NCBI RefSeq assembly: GCF_047663525.1
Contig: NC_092587.1
Coordinates: 195,979,501-196,043,500, forward strand
DNA length: 64,000 bases
Direction: 5' to 3'
From: Anas platyrhynchos
Taxonomy: Eukaryota; Chordata; Aves; Anseriformes; Anatidae
Shown: positions 25,601 to 59,439 of the stretch, piece by piece
How the letters are laid out: every line of letters starts with the position of its first letter
How positions within the stretch are numbered: position 1 is the first letter of the stretch
The notes under the pieces: model-generated
What the model was told of the DNA's origin: nothing
Database searches by the model: none
What the model saw: only the letters and a program-made list of their open reading frames with translations
Position numbers and translations under genes: made by a program

Positions 25601-26940
25601 TCAGAACTGGATGAAGTATTCTAATAACTACAGCACCTCTTTCAAAGAAAGATGTAATAAACCTCTCTAGCACTTGGTATTTGCTTCTGTTTTATTAAAC
25701 TGATAGATCATATGGAATTACATGTTCTCAACAATTATGTTCCCAATAATTTCAGGCTAAAAAATAGTAGAGACTATATGCAATTCTTCTGTTTCTGAAT
25801 GTTCCCCAGATCATTCCATGAATGTTCTAGGCTGTTTTTGTTGTTGTTGCTCGGTTGGTTGGTTGTTTTTTTGGTGGTTTTTTTTGTTATAATCAGTAAT
25901 TTTGCTGCAGTTCTCAAAACATCTTTTGTTCCATTTGCCCTGACAAACACTTTTCATTTGCTCGTAAGGAAGATGACCTGCAGCTGGATGTTTAATGCTG
26001 TATTCTTCTTTCTGAAAATAAAGCTCTTCTTGAAGGATTTCTTTAACTCTCCTAGATGGCTCAACATACACAAATTTCTTCCCTGTTAGCAAAACACATT
26101 ACAAAAGAACCAGTTATTTAGTGTTAGGCCAGAGGTTGGACTCAATGATCTTGAGGTCTCTTCCAACCTAGAAATTCCGTGATTCTGTGATTTTACCCAC
26201 GTCTCCCACCCCAATCTCAATATGCTTTGCTGAATGTAATTTTATCCTGTCCCGTTCTACTTTTATCTTTCACACACCTTACGACCAATTTACAGACGTG
26301 ATAGGGTTCAGACATGCCCGGACCCACAAGGGATTCCTCACAGCAGTACCACAGCGGGTACCTAAAGGGGAGCACTGCAGGATTCAGAGGGAGCTGAAAT
26401 CCATGGCAGCGAGCCAGGCACCTGGGAGAAGGGACAATGGGGTCCCTCCATGAGCAGCCCCAGCTGGAGCAGAGTGCTTCCAGGGGGACATGAAGGAAGC
26501 CCCCGAGATGTCCTTGCTGAAGGGGACGCCTCACAACATGTCACCCCTAAAAAAAGGCAGCGCACAGCAGTGCAGCCCTGCATGAGGCCACCACGGAGGC
26601 GGCCTGGGGAGGGATGCGACGCTTTCCTTCCCCATCTCCACCCTCCAAAGCTTTCTGGGGACCCATGACGGGGCAGGACCCCTGAGGAAGAAGCCGGAGC
26701 CCACCCCCGTGGTGCCCAGAGAGCCGGGGAGGGGACCCTGAGGCGGACAAGGGGCAGTGAGGCGAGCCGGGGGCCGCCGCGCTCACAGGGCTGCCCGCCT
26801 CTCGCCGCCTCGCCGCGGCTATCGCTGCCCGTCTCCTCGGCTTCCCCCGCCGGCTGCGGGCCGCTCGCCGCCGCGCCGCGGCCATCGCTGCCCGTCTCCT
26901 CGGCTTCCCCCGCCGGCTGCGGGCCGTTCGCCGCCCTCAT
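22166..26940 (-). CDS. C11orf97: C11orf97 ortholog, three coding exons, 133 aa
   Basis: The coding sequence is exon 1 26940-26787, exon 2 26082-25978 and exon 3 22308-22166, all on the minus strand. Splice sites are CCCT|gtgagc, ctaacag|GG, GCAG|gtcatc and taacag|TG, and the phases agree across both junctions. Exon 1 encodes a low-complexity acidic and Gly/Ala/Glu-rich N-terminus containing a 21-residue tandem repeat (residues 6-26 and 27-47). The conserved part begins at W52, at the exon 1/2 junction: WKKFVYVEPSRRVKEIL, then IKHPAAVSLEGIW across the exon 2/3 junction, then SLKKNFSIGGLKP and a C-terminal FYSRHAAMR. These segments align with the human C11orf97 sequence I recall, including the Trp-Lys-Lys-Phe start and the GGLKP and YSRH motifs. 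Human length is about 126 aa. Its position between ANKRD49 and FUT4 on the shared strand matches human. The function is poorly known; I recall a ciliary-base location for the human protein. A candidate X-box upstream fits that. Confidence 0.93.
22653..22678. repeat. A26 homopolymer
   Basis: There are twenty-six consecutive A on the plus strand inside C11orf97 intron 2. No retrotransposed gene sequence is evident immediately 5' of it, so it is listed as a simple repeat. Confidence 0.9.
24258..24545 (-). mobile_element. CR1 3'-end copy
   Basis: The left edge, ATCACAGAATGGTTTGGGTT, is the reverse complement of the CR1 3' terminus. It is followed by the canonical CR1 3' UTR and C-terminal coding remnant (around 24300-24480) to about 24545. 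The copy is 5'-truncated and lies on the minus strand, in C11orf97 intron 2. It looks less diverged than the copies near 15 and 20 kb. Confidence 0.9.
26122..26195 (+). mobile_element. Short CR1 3' terminus
   Basis: This is the last 70 or so bases of a CR1 in plus orientation: GTTAGGCCAGAGGTTGGACT, then the TCTTCCAACCTAG block, ending in GATTCTGTGATT repeats. It lies in C11orf97 intron 1, about 40 bases from exon 2 and therefore near the branch-point region of that minus-strand acceptor. Confidence 0.88.
26800..26935 (-). repeat. In-frame 63-bp tandem duplication in C11orf97 exon 1
   Basis: The block at 26821-26883 is repeated from 26884 with one mismatch over about 52 bases (CCGCTCG against CCGTTCG). 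Partial homology extends left of 26821. The unit is 63 bp, or 21 codons, and both copies are translated, giving GPQPAGEAEETGSD twice in the protein N-terminus. The near identity suggests a recent duplication or ongoing slippage. Confidence 0.92.
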
Positions 26941-26978
26941 GGCCACCGTGCCCGGCCAGCTGCGAGCCGCGCGGCTCC

Positions 26979-26992
26979 GTTGCCATAGGAGC
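26979..26992. promoter_or_regulatory. Candidate RFX X-box upstream of C11orf97
   Basis: The plus strand reads GTTGCCATAGGAGC. The palindromic X-box is GTTGCCATGGCAAC, so 11 of 14 positions match, with a perfect left half-site. It lies about 40 bases upstream of the C11orf97 ATG. RFX2/RFX3 with FOXJ1 drive motile-cilium genes through such sites. Use in this promoter is inferred. Confidence 0.55.
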
Positions 26993-27075
26993 GGGGATGG
27001 GCGGGGACGGGCGGGCCGCGCCCCGCCAGCGGCTGCCCGGCGCCATCTTGTGGCTGCCCTAGGGGCGATGTTCTG

Positions 27076-28562
27076 TAGCGGGCTGTGCCGCTTTTGCTTT
27101 CCGTCAGCGCTGAGGTGTTTTGCGCCTTCCACTTTGACCTAAAAAAAAAGGCCTTTGACCTTTTACCTCCCGTTCTTTTTAGTCAAAAAAATCATGGATG
27201 AGCCCCCGGTGCAAAGGCGTCCTGGGGTCGCTGTGTGGGGACCTAGGGTTGCCTCATGCCGCCATGGGGCACAGGGCAGGCTACAGTCCATGGTTTATCG
27301 TTAAACATCACTCATGTGGGGCAGGCAGCATTACACACACAGGTATGCACACACATCACTGCTGCTTTGTGTCCCTAGAAAGTGTTGCCACTACCCTAAC
27401 TTTTAAAAGGATGTCACATTTTATGTCAATCTTCAGACTGAGACTGATAAAGACAGAAGGATCCAGCTTGACTGGATCGACTTACAGGAGCATTCGCTTG
27501 ATTTTAATGGCACTTGTTGTAATATAAGGCACCTTGAAACTTTGATAGGACTGAGGTGGCATTTTGACTCCACTCATCTTGCTGCTGTGCATGCTATGAA
27601 GAAGAGCATCTTGCAGGTACCACAGCAAGCAGAGTGCTGCCAGATAGCAGCAGATGAGTACACCAGCAAGCTGTCCCACTCACCCAGCAGAGAGATTTGC
27701 CTTGTGACAGCTTCCTTGAAGCCAGAACTTGGCATACAGGAAGTGAGAATCTGTAAGATACAAGCCATGTCTAGTTAAACCAATGCACAATGTAATCTGT
27801 TCCTCATTAACGCATTTCAAAGCATATGTCGTTCACAAATATCCTGAAACCAAGCTTTCAAAATACCAAACATTAAAAATTACTTTGTACAATTCACATT
27901 TCAAAGGCAGTTCTCTATTTTTTTTTTTTTTTAACAGAATCGCAACACAGGGCTCCAGGAAAGACATGGTGATGAACATGCCCTCCAAAGATGCTTGATC
28001 AGAGGACCAAATAAATGCCTCAGAGGACAAAGGCCGACACATTCCAGCCTTGCTGCTGCTGCTACAAGTGTGCTTCAGACCTGTTAGTGGTGTCTGGAAG
28101 GAGCTTGGGATCACTCAGTAAGGTGTCTGCACAGGAGAAGATGTTTTCTTACAGTTGTCTTGCTGAGAGACCATATTCCAGGCCTTACATTCATTTTCTA
28201 GTTCAATTTGATTAACAAATAGAAGCAAGTTTCTCCACTCCTATACTATAAATGGGAAAGTTGGAGCTCTCACACCGCATGCCTTTAACATGGGAAATCC
28301 TGTAGTATGCTAATTCCTGCACAATACAATGCTTTACCAACCAACCTCCACCAATTTCAGTTTGGTTAAGCCACGGCAGTCAAATCTGAGTTTGAACTAG
28401 CAATACTAGCTTTAAATAATTTGGCACAATAACATGGTGTCTGTTCATCCTCACACAGTTGAGGTTCCTATGAATAATTCTTTTGATTTATGAACAGACA
28501 ATCACATTGGTTATTGAGATTTCAATTAAAAATATGACAATAGAATACATAGGGTTGACTGT
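27076..28562. other. Intergenic region between ANKRD49 and C11orf97
   Basis: No exon or transposable element is recognised. There is a T tract near 27920-27932 and a nuclear-receptor DR1-like site at 27149-27161. Small open frames on both strands overlap and look like chance. Confidence 0.6.
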
Positions 28563-28568
28563 TTTATT
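28563..28568 (-). terminator. Candidate ANKRD49 polyadenylation signal
   Basis: The minus strand reads AATAAA about 480 bases downstream of the ANKRD49 stop codon. It is a reasonable 3' end for this gene. Usage is inferred. Confidence 0.5.
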
Positions 28569-29050
28569 TTATAATAGGCCTTACAACAGATCACAGCATT
28601 TTGTGTATCACCCAAATAAGTTACATTCATACTGAGCTTTCATGCAATTTCTTAAAAAATTAAATTTCTGAAAAAATATTTTTCTCTTGAGCTGTAATAA
28701 ATTTTGTATAACCAAGCCTGAATTCTTCCACAGAAATAGTCCAGTTTTCCCTCTTGCTTTGACACTGTTTTGGACCAATTACAAAAAGTCCCTTCAAATT
28801 TACACTAATTAAACAGAGACTCACTGAAATCACTGAGACTTGCTGAATACGTCGATAACAGAAATAACATTTCAAACTACGAGGGAAAGCACTGAGTTGA
28901 TTTGCAGGAAGTAACCTGGCTGAAGAACACCCAAGTCTCTGAACTGAAAGCCTTGTTGCGAAGGGACAGGCCACCACTGACAAGCATGCAGCACGCTGCG
29001 TGACAGATAAGAGGTAGGAAAACCCACACCCACGAGTTTAACCACAACTT

Positions 29051-30635
29051 TTAAGGGGTCACAGCATTTATGCAGTCTTCTACTATTTCAAAAAGGTAGT
29101 GATATACGTCAGTCCTCCTGGCGATGTCGAGGGCAGTTTCATCCAGATTATTTTTCAGGTCTGCTTTCACGTAGCGATTCATCAGCAAAAGTTCCAGGGT
29201 TTCTCTGCTGTTTTTGTTCCCCGCGGCGATATGCAGCGGTGTCAGCAAGCCGTTTGTCTGGGCATTGATGTCTGCGCCCTGCTGAAGCAAGAACGAGGCC
29301 ACTTTTGTGTTGTTCCACTTGCACGCGCTGTGCAGGGGCGTCCAGCCATCCACCGTCTGCGCGTGAACATCCGCCCCTTGGGCGACCAATTCCCGTGCCA
29401 TGTCCAAGTGCCCGCTGTAGGCAGCTCGATGCAGAGGGGTGTACTGGTCTTCGTCACGAGCGTTAATGGGGGCCAGCTTTTCGGAAAGGAGCCTCCTCAC
29501 TGTACTCAGCTATTGAAGTGAAAGTAATTTATTAAGAAACTCAGCAAACAAGATGTATCGCTTCTGGTGTTCTACCCATCTTTAGATCTTTTAGGAAAAA
29601 GCAGTTTCTCTCACTCTCAGGACTACATAACACAAACTTTGAAAATTAAACCAGTTATGGTTACTTAAAATAAACAGATATCCAGCTCAGACGGGCACAA
29701 AAACACACAGCCACTGTTTATCCCACTTAGCTTTGGGCATTTAGCTGCAGTGCCTCAGACTTCCCCATTTGCTGTGAAGAAACACATGCCTCCACAAAAC
29801 TAGAGGTGGATCTTTTGCGTATAACAAAGGCAATCAATGAAAATAAATGCACACATGGGTGTAATAAGGTACCCATCAGGAATCTCCACTTTATTCTTGG
29901 AAGTTAATTCTTACCTTAGTTAATTAGAAGTTAGTTATTACTGAAAAAATAAAAAACTTCTTCTCCAAGAAAGAGCCGGGAAAACAGTCACATATTCTCT
30001 GTACAAGTAGCTTTGAAGAAAATAATTTTTCAGATATGCCGTCTCCTCCCCAGTTAAAAGGCTTACCTGCCTTGAAGAAAGGGTCTGGCATGTTTTTGGT
30101 TTATACAAACTTTAAAACAGTGCTGTTATTTTAACTTTGAACTACAATCAAAGTGTTTCTTCTGAAAGCTAATTGACGCAGAAATATTTTAGCGTGTGTG
30201 GACTGAAAAGCAAGCTGCTTTTCAGAGTGCCTTCCAAAACCTGGATCAAGGTAGTTCAGAGAGATAAAGGAGCACACAGGGAAATTTGGGATCGTGGAAG
30301 AAACTATAGGCACCTATTCAGGCTAATATTCCTGTCGGTGATACACTGAATAAATGCCTTACCCGATTGTTTTCGGCTGCCCAGAGTAGCAGTTTCTCTG
30401 GATTTTTTTCCATCTTTTTCTCTTGCATTTCGTACCATTCCTCACTTCTCTCCTGCTCCTCATCTTCGTCATCCGACTGCCCCGACCAGCAGCTCTGCGT
30501 GCCCACGGGAATCAGGTGCCGGTGCGTTTCCAGCAGCTCCAGCTGGTTGAAGCTCTCCGTGTACTCAGCTAGCTCATCGCTGTCCTCGTCTCTTTCATCA
30601 ACATCCTTTTTAGCTGTATCCTTGCTTTTACTCAT
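29051..30635 (-). CDS. ANKRD49: Ankyrin repeat domain protein ANKRD49, two coding exons, 243 aa
   Basis: The coding sequence is 30635-30363 joined to 29509-29051 on the minus strand, with the intron bounded by CGG|gtaagg and caatag|CTGAGT in phase 0. The protein starts with a hydrophilic acidic segment, then NQLELLETHRHLIP (30-43) and EKKMEKNPEKLLLWAAE (72-88). Three ankyrin repeats follow: about 109-141 (TPLHRAAYSGH), 142-174 (TPLHSACKWNN) and 175-209 (TPLHIAAGNK). A capping segment ends in DIARRTDVYHYLFEIVED. It matches human ANKRD49 (239 aa, from memory) along its whole length. Human ANKRD49 is reported in spermatogenesis and autophagy-related contexts, but its molecular partner is not clear. 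An acceptor at 30649-30650 (ccttgcag) starts this exon at 30648, 13 bases before the ATG, so an upstream non-coding exon is expected in the CpG island near 31 kb shared with MRE11. Confidence 0.97.
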
Positions 30636-30648
30636 TTTTAGTTAGCAT
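30628..30648 (-). other. Short upstream ORF overlapping the ANKRD49 start codon
   Basis: If the exon begins at the acceptor at 30648, its first three bases are ATG, opening a six-codon frame (MLTKNE) that stops at 30628-30630. The ANKRD49 ATG at 30635 lies inside it in another frame. Such overlap can reduce translation of the main frame. The effect here is inferred. Confidence 0.5.
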
Positions 30649-31030
30649 CTGCAAGGAGCAGAGATATAATAATATTTGTAATAAGTTTTCATGCGCTAAT
30701 TGAACTCCCCATTAATACTCATGCTTCAAAACACCACATAATCCAATACTACAAACTATACCAGCTGCAGACTGCGTTGGACTAAGCACATATTTCATTA
30801 CCTAAAGCCATAGGCATTTTATAAACACATAATTTGGACAAAACACTTTATTTTAAAGCAGAATTTCTGCTTTTACCCACAGCCAGCACCACCCCAGCTG
30901 CCGCCATTTGCCCCTCACACCCCAGCCCTGCCTTCCAGGCACCACAACCCTCCGGGGACAGCCCAGGGAGGGCCCCAACACCCACCCCAACCCCTCGGAG
31001 GCCCGGCTGAACCCAGCAGGAACCCCCCCA

Positions 31031-31099
31031 GCTCCCCTCAACCGCCCCCCGGCTCCCCTCAACCGCCCCCCGGCTCCCCTCAACCGCCCCCCGGCTCCC
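31031..31099. repeat. 21-bp C-rich tandem repeat, about three copies
   Basis: The unit GCTCCCCTCAACCGCCCCCC is repeated at 31031, 31052 and 31073 in near-perfect tandem. The minus strand is G-rich, with runs of five or six G, so it could form G-quadruplexes. It lies in the presumed ANKRD49 first exon or intron, on that gene's non-template strand. Confidence 0.9.
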
Positions 31100-31380
31100 C
31101 CGTCCCTACCCGAGCGCGGCGCCGCCGCCTCCCTCAGCACACCCAGCCCCGCGGGTCTCCCATCCACGCTCGCGCCCCGCCCGGCCCTGCTTAGCTTCCC
31201 CCCGCACCTGCCCCTCCCAGCACGGCCTCCCCGGGGGGCGGGGCTCCGCGCCTACCTGCGCGAGGAGCCCTTCCGGCCCGGCCGGCCAATCGCGCCGCCG
31301 AGCGAGCCGCGAAGTCTCGCGAGAGCGGCGCTCGGCGCCATGGAGACGGCGCCAGGCGACCGGGGCCCGCGTTAGGGTGA
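31100..31380. promoter_or_regulatory. Bidirectional CpG-island promoter of ANKRD49 and MRE11
   Basis: ANKRD49 (minus) and MRE11 (plus) diverge from a CpG island with no TATA box. Visible elements in order are an ETS-type site CCTTCCGGC at 31269-31277, a CCAAT box at 31286-31290, and the palindrome TCTCGCGAGA at 31315-31324. That palindrome is a known CpG-island promoter element bound by BANP (earlier linked to Kaiso/ZBTB33). All three lie within 60 bases. A likely MRE11 non-coding first exon follows, with donor TTAGG|gtgagg at 31377. The start sites are inferred. Confidence 0.8.
31340..31375 (+). other. Upstream ORF in the MRE11 leader, 11 codons
   Basis: An ATG in a strong initiation context (GCGCCATGG) opens METAPGDRGPR and stops at TAG, one base before the putative donor of non-coding exon 1. 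The whole frame therefore lies in the leader if transcription starts upstream of 31340. It could dampen MRE11 translation. Transcription start data are needed to know whether it is included. Confidence 0.5.
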
Positions 31381-31384
31381 GGGC

Positions 31385-31530
31385 CCCCTCGGCTCCTTTC
31401 GGCTCCCTTCGGCTCCCTTCGGCTCCCCTCGGCTTTCTTCGGCCCCCGTTCGGCTCCTTTCGGCCCCCCTCTGCTCCCCTTCGGCTCCTTTCGGTTCCCT
31501 TCGGCCCTTCTCGGTTCCCCTCAGCCCCCC
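31385..31530. repeat. Imperfect 10-bp CTCCCTTCGG repeat
   Basis: Many copies of TTCGGCTCCC, TTCGGCTCCT and TTCGGCCCCC follow one another just after the putative MRE11 exon 1 donor, in intron 1. The plus strand is almost pure pyrimidine with interspersed CGG. This looks like a minisatellite with decayed units. Confidence 0.85.
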
Positions 31531-31784
31531 GGGCCGTGTGAGGTTCCCCTCAGCCCCCCGGGCGGCGAGCCCGACCGTCAGTGTTTAGCGTTTGGGTTTG
31601 TTATTTTTTTTAACTAAAACACTGAATGATTGCCAATTCAGCTTGCTGTGCCCTTCCTCCTAACCCGATTGTGTTCTCTCGTCCCTCAGGCTTCGCACGG
31701 GATCCGTGGAAACAGAAGGGGACCCCGCGCCCTGCCTCGCTGCGCTGTGCCCGGAGCCCTGTGGTGGGGAGTGCTGGCAGCAAG

Positions 31785-50764
<18,980 letters not shown>

Positions 50765-52190
50765 TTGCTGCTTCAGTGTAGAGGAGAGACCATGAAAGTT
50801 AGTGAAGAAAATGGAAAGTAGTATGCAGGGTGTACTCCATATGACATTTCTCTGTAAATGATGGTCTGCCTTCGATCTTCACTTGTATGAAATGTTTTGG
50901 TTTTGTTTCAGTGGCACCAAATTTAGTATAATTTGGGTGTTATGTTACTTTTAGGGCATTAGACTAGAACATCTAATATTCTGAAGTATTGCCTGAAACT
51001 AAATTTTTTCTAAAACTTCTAACAACTTGTTTTCTTTTTGTGAGGAAAATGTAAATAACATAATGGTATAATTTGTACAAAACTCCCTTGGACTTGATTT
51101 TTTTCATAGCTGTGAACCTTTAGCAGTATACAAGTACGGATATGGGCATGGACTCAGCCAGCAAAACAAAAGTTGTATTTAATTCCAGTTTTCTACAGTT
51201 ACAGATGAAAACTCTGAAGAGTAATATTTTAATCCAAAGTTACAGTTTCCAGTAATAAAGCTGGAAAATGTTCTAATGCTTCCAACTTAATGGTGGGTTT
51301 GGTTTTCCTGTTACACTGTTATTAAACGTCATAGCATGCAGGAATGATTTCTGCTCTATAATTCAAGAACTGCCAAAGAATTCAGATAGAATTGCTTTGT
51401 TAGTGTTTACCCTCTTAATAAGATGTAAGAGCTAGAACCTTACAGCTTCACAAGGAATATTGCTTGAATAAAGCAACGAACCAGTAACAGGCAAGCTGCT
51501 GCCTCTTAACAGTTTTCTTTGCTGATGTTTTTCAGGTATTTTGCCTTAGCCATCCTAAAATGTCATCACTGTTTTTCCAAATGTTTCTCCAAATGAGGCT
51601 TTTAAGAGAAGATCCTGTACTCACACTGGGGGAACCACACCTTCTTTTGAAGGAGCCAAGACCTAGACACACCTCTCCTTCCCCCTTTTCCCACTCCCCT
51701 AAAAAGGGTGTTCTGCAGCTACAGCCTTTAGAGCTAATTGAGGGAAAGGCTAAAGTGTTCATCAGCTTAACACCCCAGCATGTCAGAGAAATACCAAATA
51801 CAGTGGGTAACTGAAGCCATACTTCTGCATTTTTATGTTCTCCATCAAAGAGATGGCAGTGGGCATTTATGTTGCTCTGGCTTTTGCTGAGCATGACTGT
51901 CGTTACTTGTCTGCATAAATGCCATAGCAGTGCACCTAAAAGGTCCTTGAGCTTCCTGAAGATTTCCATAAAAATAATCAAGACCATCAAATTTCTAGTG
52001 TAGAGCTCAGTAACAACTTCCAAAGCTGTACAGCTGCATAATGCATCTGGAAATAACTTGGTGTCTTGACCCTTCGTTGAGGGGTATCAAAACTCTTATA
52101 AAATTACCTATGCAATTAAAAAAGCTGCTGTAAGTGCCCTCGAGAATGGGGGTTGTGAGTTTTGTTTCTTTTTTAATAAAACTATTTCTG
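50765..52190 (+). other. MRE11 3' UTR region with several polyadenylation signals
   Basis: Sequence after the stop is AT-rich, with AATAAA hexamers at 51254-51259, 51467-51472, 52175-52180 and 52312-52317. The first or second would give a 3' UTR of roughly 0.5-0.7 kb, the third one of about 1.4 kb. A 163-codon open frame on the opposite strand (51532-52023) lies here. I regard it as chance. Confidence 0.6.
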
Positions 52191-52317
52191 TTAAGTAAAT
52201 TCTGAATGTCAATTGTATGGAGTACTTTAATCTAAGGGACTGAGTTTTTAAAAATGTTTTGGTTCATGTTGCTGTCCAAATTAAAGTTGTTTTGTTACTG
52301 AAAGAAAAAAAAATAAA

Positions 52318-57934
<5,617 letters not shown>

Positions 57935-58987
57935 ACGGTGGCCCTGGGGTGTCGAGAAGGACCTCAATTTTGGCTGGAGCTAGGAAGGGGGGAAGATGTG
58001 GGGCCCTGCATGGTGGCTGTGGCAGCTCCAAGCCTGGCTGTGTGAGAGGCAGCATGAAGGAGCTGCATCTTCGATGCAGGCTGATGGTAATAATACACAG
58101 CCCTGGAAGGGAAGGAAGGAAACTCTTGCCGGGAAGGAGCTCTCTTTTTGTCTTGGTCGCGTTGACATCGGACCTGGCAGCAGGGAGGGATTCTCTGCAT
58201 GTACACTGCTGTTATCTGCATGACTGAGTCTTTTTGCTGCTGGGGTGGTGCGTGTATTTTGTATTTAAATGCTAAAGCAACAGCCTGGTCACATCGAGCC
58301 TCCATCCCCCTTAGTCTCTCGGTAGCACTGCAGAAATGGCAGATGTAGACCCACAGGCCTCTGGCTTAAATCCCGTGCACTTGGGTGGGAGACATCTCTT
58401 CCTACAGGGTTAAGGGTCAAGGTCTGCTCAGTATGAGTAAAAAAAAAATACATCTTAAAAATCCATTTTTTTGTGTGTTAATACCTTCCGAGAGGTGGAG
58501 GGCTAGACAGCTACTGAAAATTAAAGTGGTCTTTCGCATCACAGGCACTTTTTCTAAGGTAGCACTGAAGAAAAATCGCTGCTTATTCTTTGTGTGAGTG
58601 GATGGCAAACACCAACCTGGTGGCTCAGCATCTGTTGTCAGTGCTAAATCACCCAGAATTTTACCTTCATAAAATAGTCATGAATATGCATAAAGCTTTT
58701 CTTCAACTAGAGAACTAAAACCTTAACAAAAACTATTGAAAGCCATGGATTTACCATCCACAGAGCATCGATGATGAATCGCTTAATCTGAGTTGGGATT
58801 AGGACCTTTTGATCAGAGCATCTCTGTGTTGTTCTCAAGTGGTAGCTAAAGGATCCCACAGTTTGAGTTTTTAATTTGTCTTTGAATGTTGCTCTCTTGT
58901 CCTGTAAAGCACCTGGGGACTTCTCAGATCAGACATTTGGGACATTTTATCTTAGCTCAGATGTTAGCTCTTTGGAATCAGTTCATA

Positions 58988-59028
58988 AATAAACTGCTTT
59001 GATGATATCTGTGATAGCAAGTAATAAA
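58988..59028 (+). terminator. Candidate GPR83 polyadenylation signals
   Basis: AATAAA occurs at 58988-58993 and 59023-59028, about 1.05-1.1 kb after the stop codon, with another at 59427-59432. These would give a 3' UTR of about 1.1-1.5 kb. Usage is inferred. Confidence 0.45.
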
Positions 59029-59439
59029 AGAAGAACATTTCTTGGCGAGATATCCCCTGGTCAATGCACAATTTTAGTGCATTTGAAGATGAGTGAGATG
59101 TGTTCTTTGTGGGATGGCTGTTAAGAAATTGATGTGACTGCAGCTGTCTGGAGTATTTTGCAGAACTCAGTGTTCTTAACAGAAAAATATCTGGTTCTGA
59201 ATGAGAAAAAAACATATAGGGGCATTCCAAAATGTACCTTGTATTACACAGGGAAGCAATAACTTTTCCTGTGCTGTGGAAATTAGCTTGAATGTCCCAC
59301 CAGGGTGCCACATTCCACATTCGACTTGCAGCAGCCAGCAGAGAAGTGAGGAAAATCTTCTTTTTATAAATGGGAAGAAAAATAAAAAGAGAGAGAAAAA
59401 AAAAACTGTTTTTCCTAATGTCCTGTAATAAACTTATTC

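Larger units (their letters stand above)
22309..25977 (-). other. C11orf97 intron 2
   Basis: This 3.7-kb intron is AT-rich. It contains a poly(A) tract at 22653-22678 and a minus-oriented CR1 3' end at 24258-24545. I saw no further exon: the phase from exon 2 to exon 3 is satisfied directly. A short peptide reading KNLPV on the minus strand near 24720 resembles the exon 3 motif by chance only (see rejected items). Confidence 0.75.
26700..27075 (-). promoter_or_regulatory. CpG island promoter of C11orf97
   Basis: A compact GC- and CpG-rich block covers C11orf97 exon 1 and about 130 bases upstream of its ATG, surrounded by AT-richer sequence. No TATA box is seen near the start. It contains a candidate RFX X-box at 26979-26992. 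Confidence 0.75.

Noticed and set aside
51532-52023. 163-codon minus-strand frame in the MRE11 3' region
   Set aside because: A few frames of this size are expected by chance in 64 kb read six ways. No motif, no splice context, and it lies over the MRE11 3' UTR.
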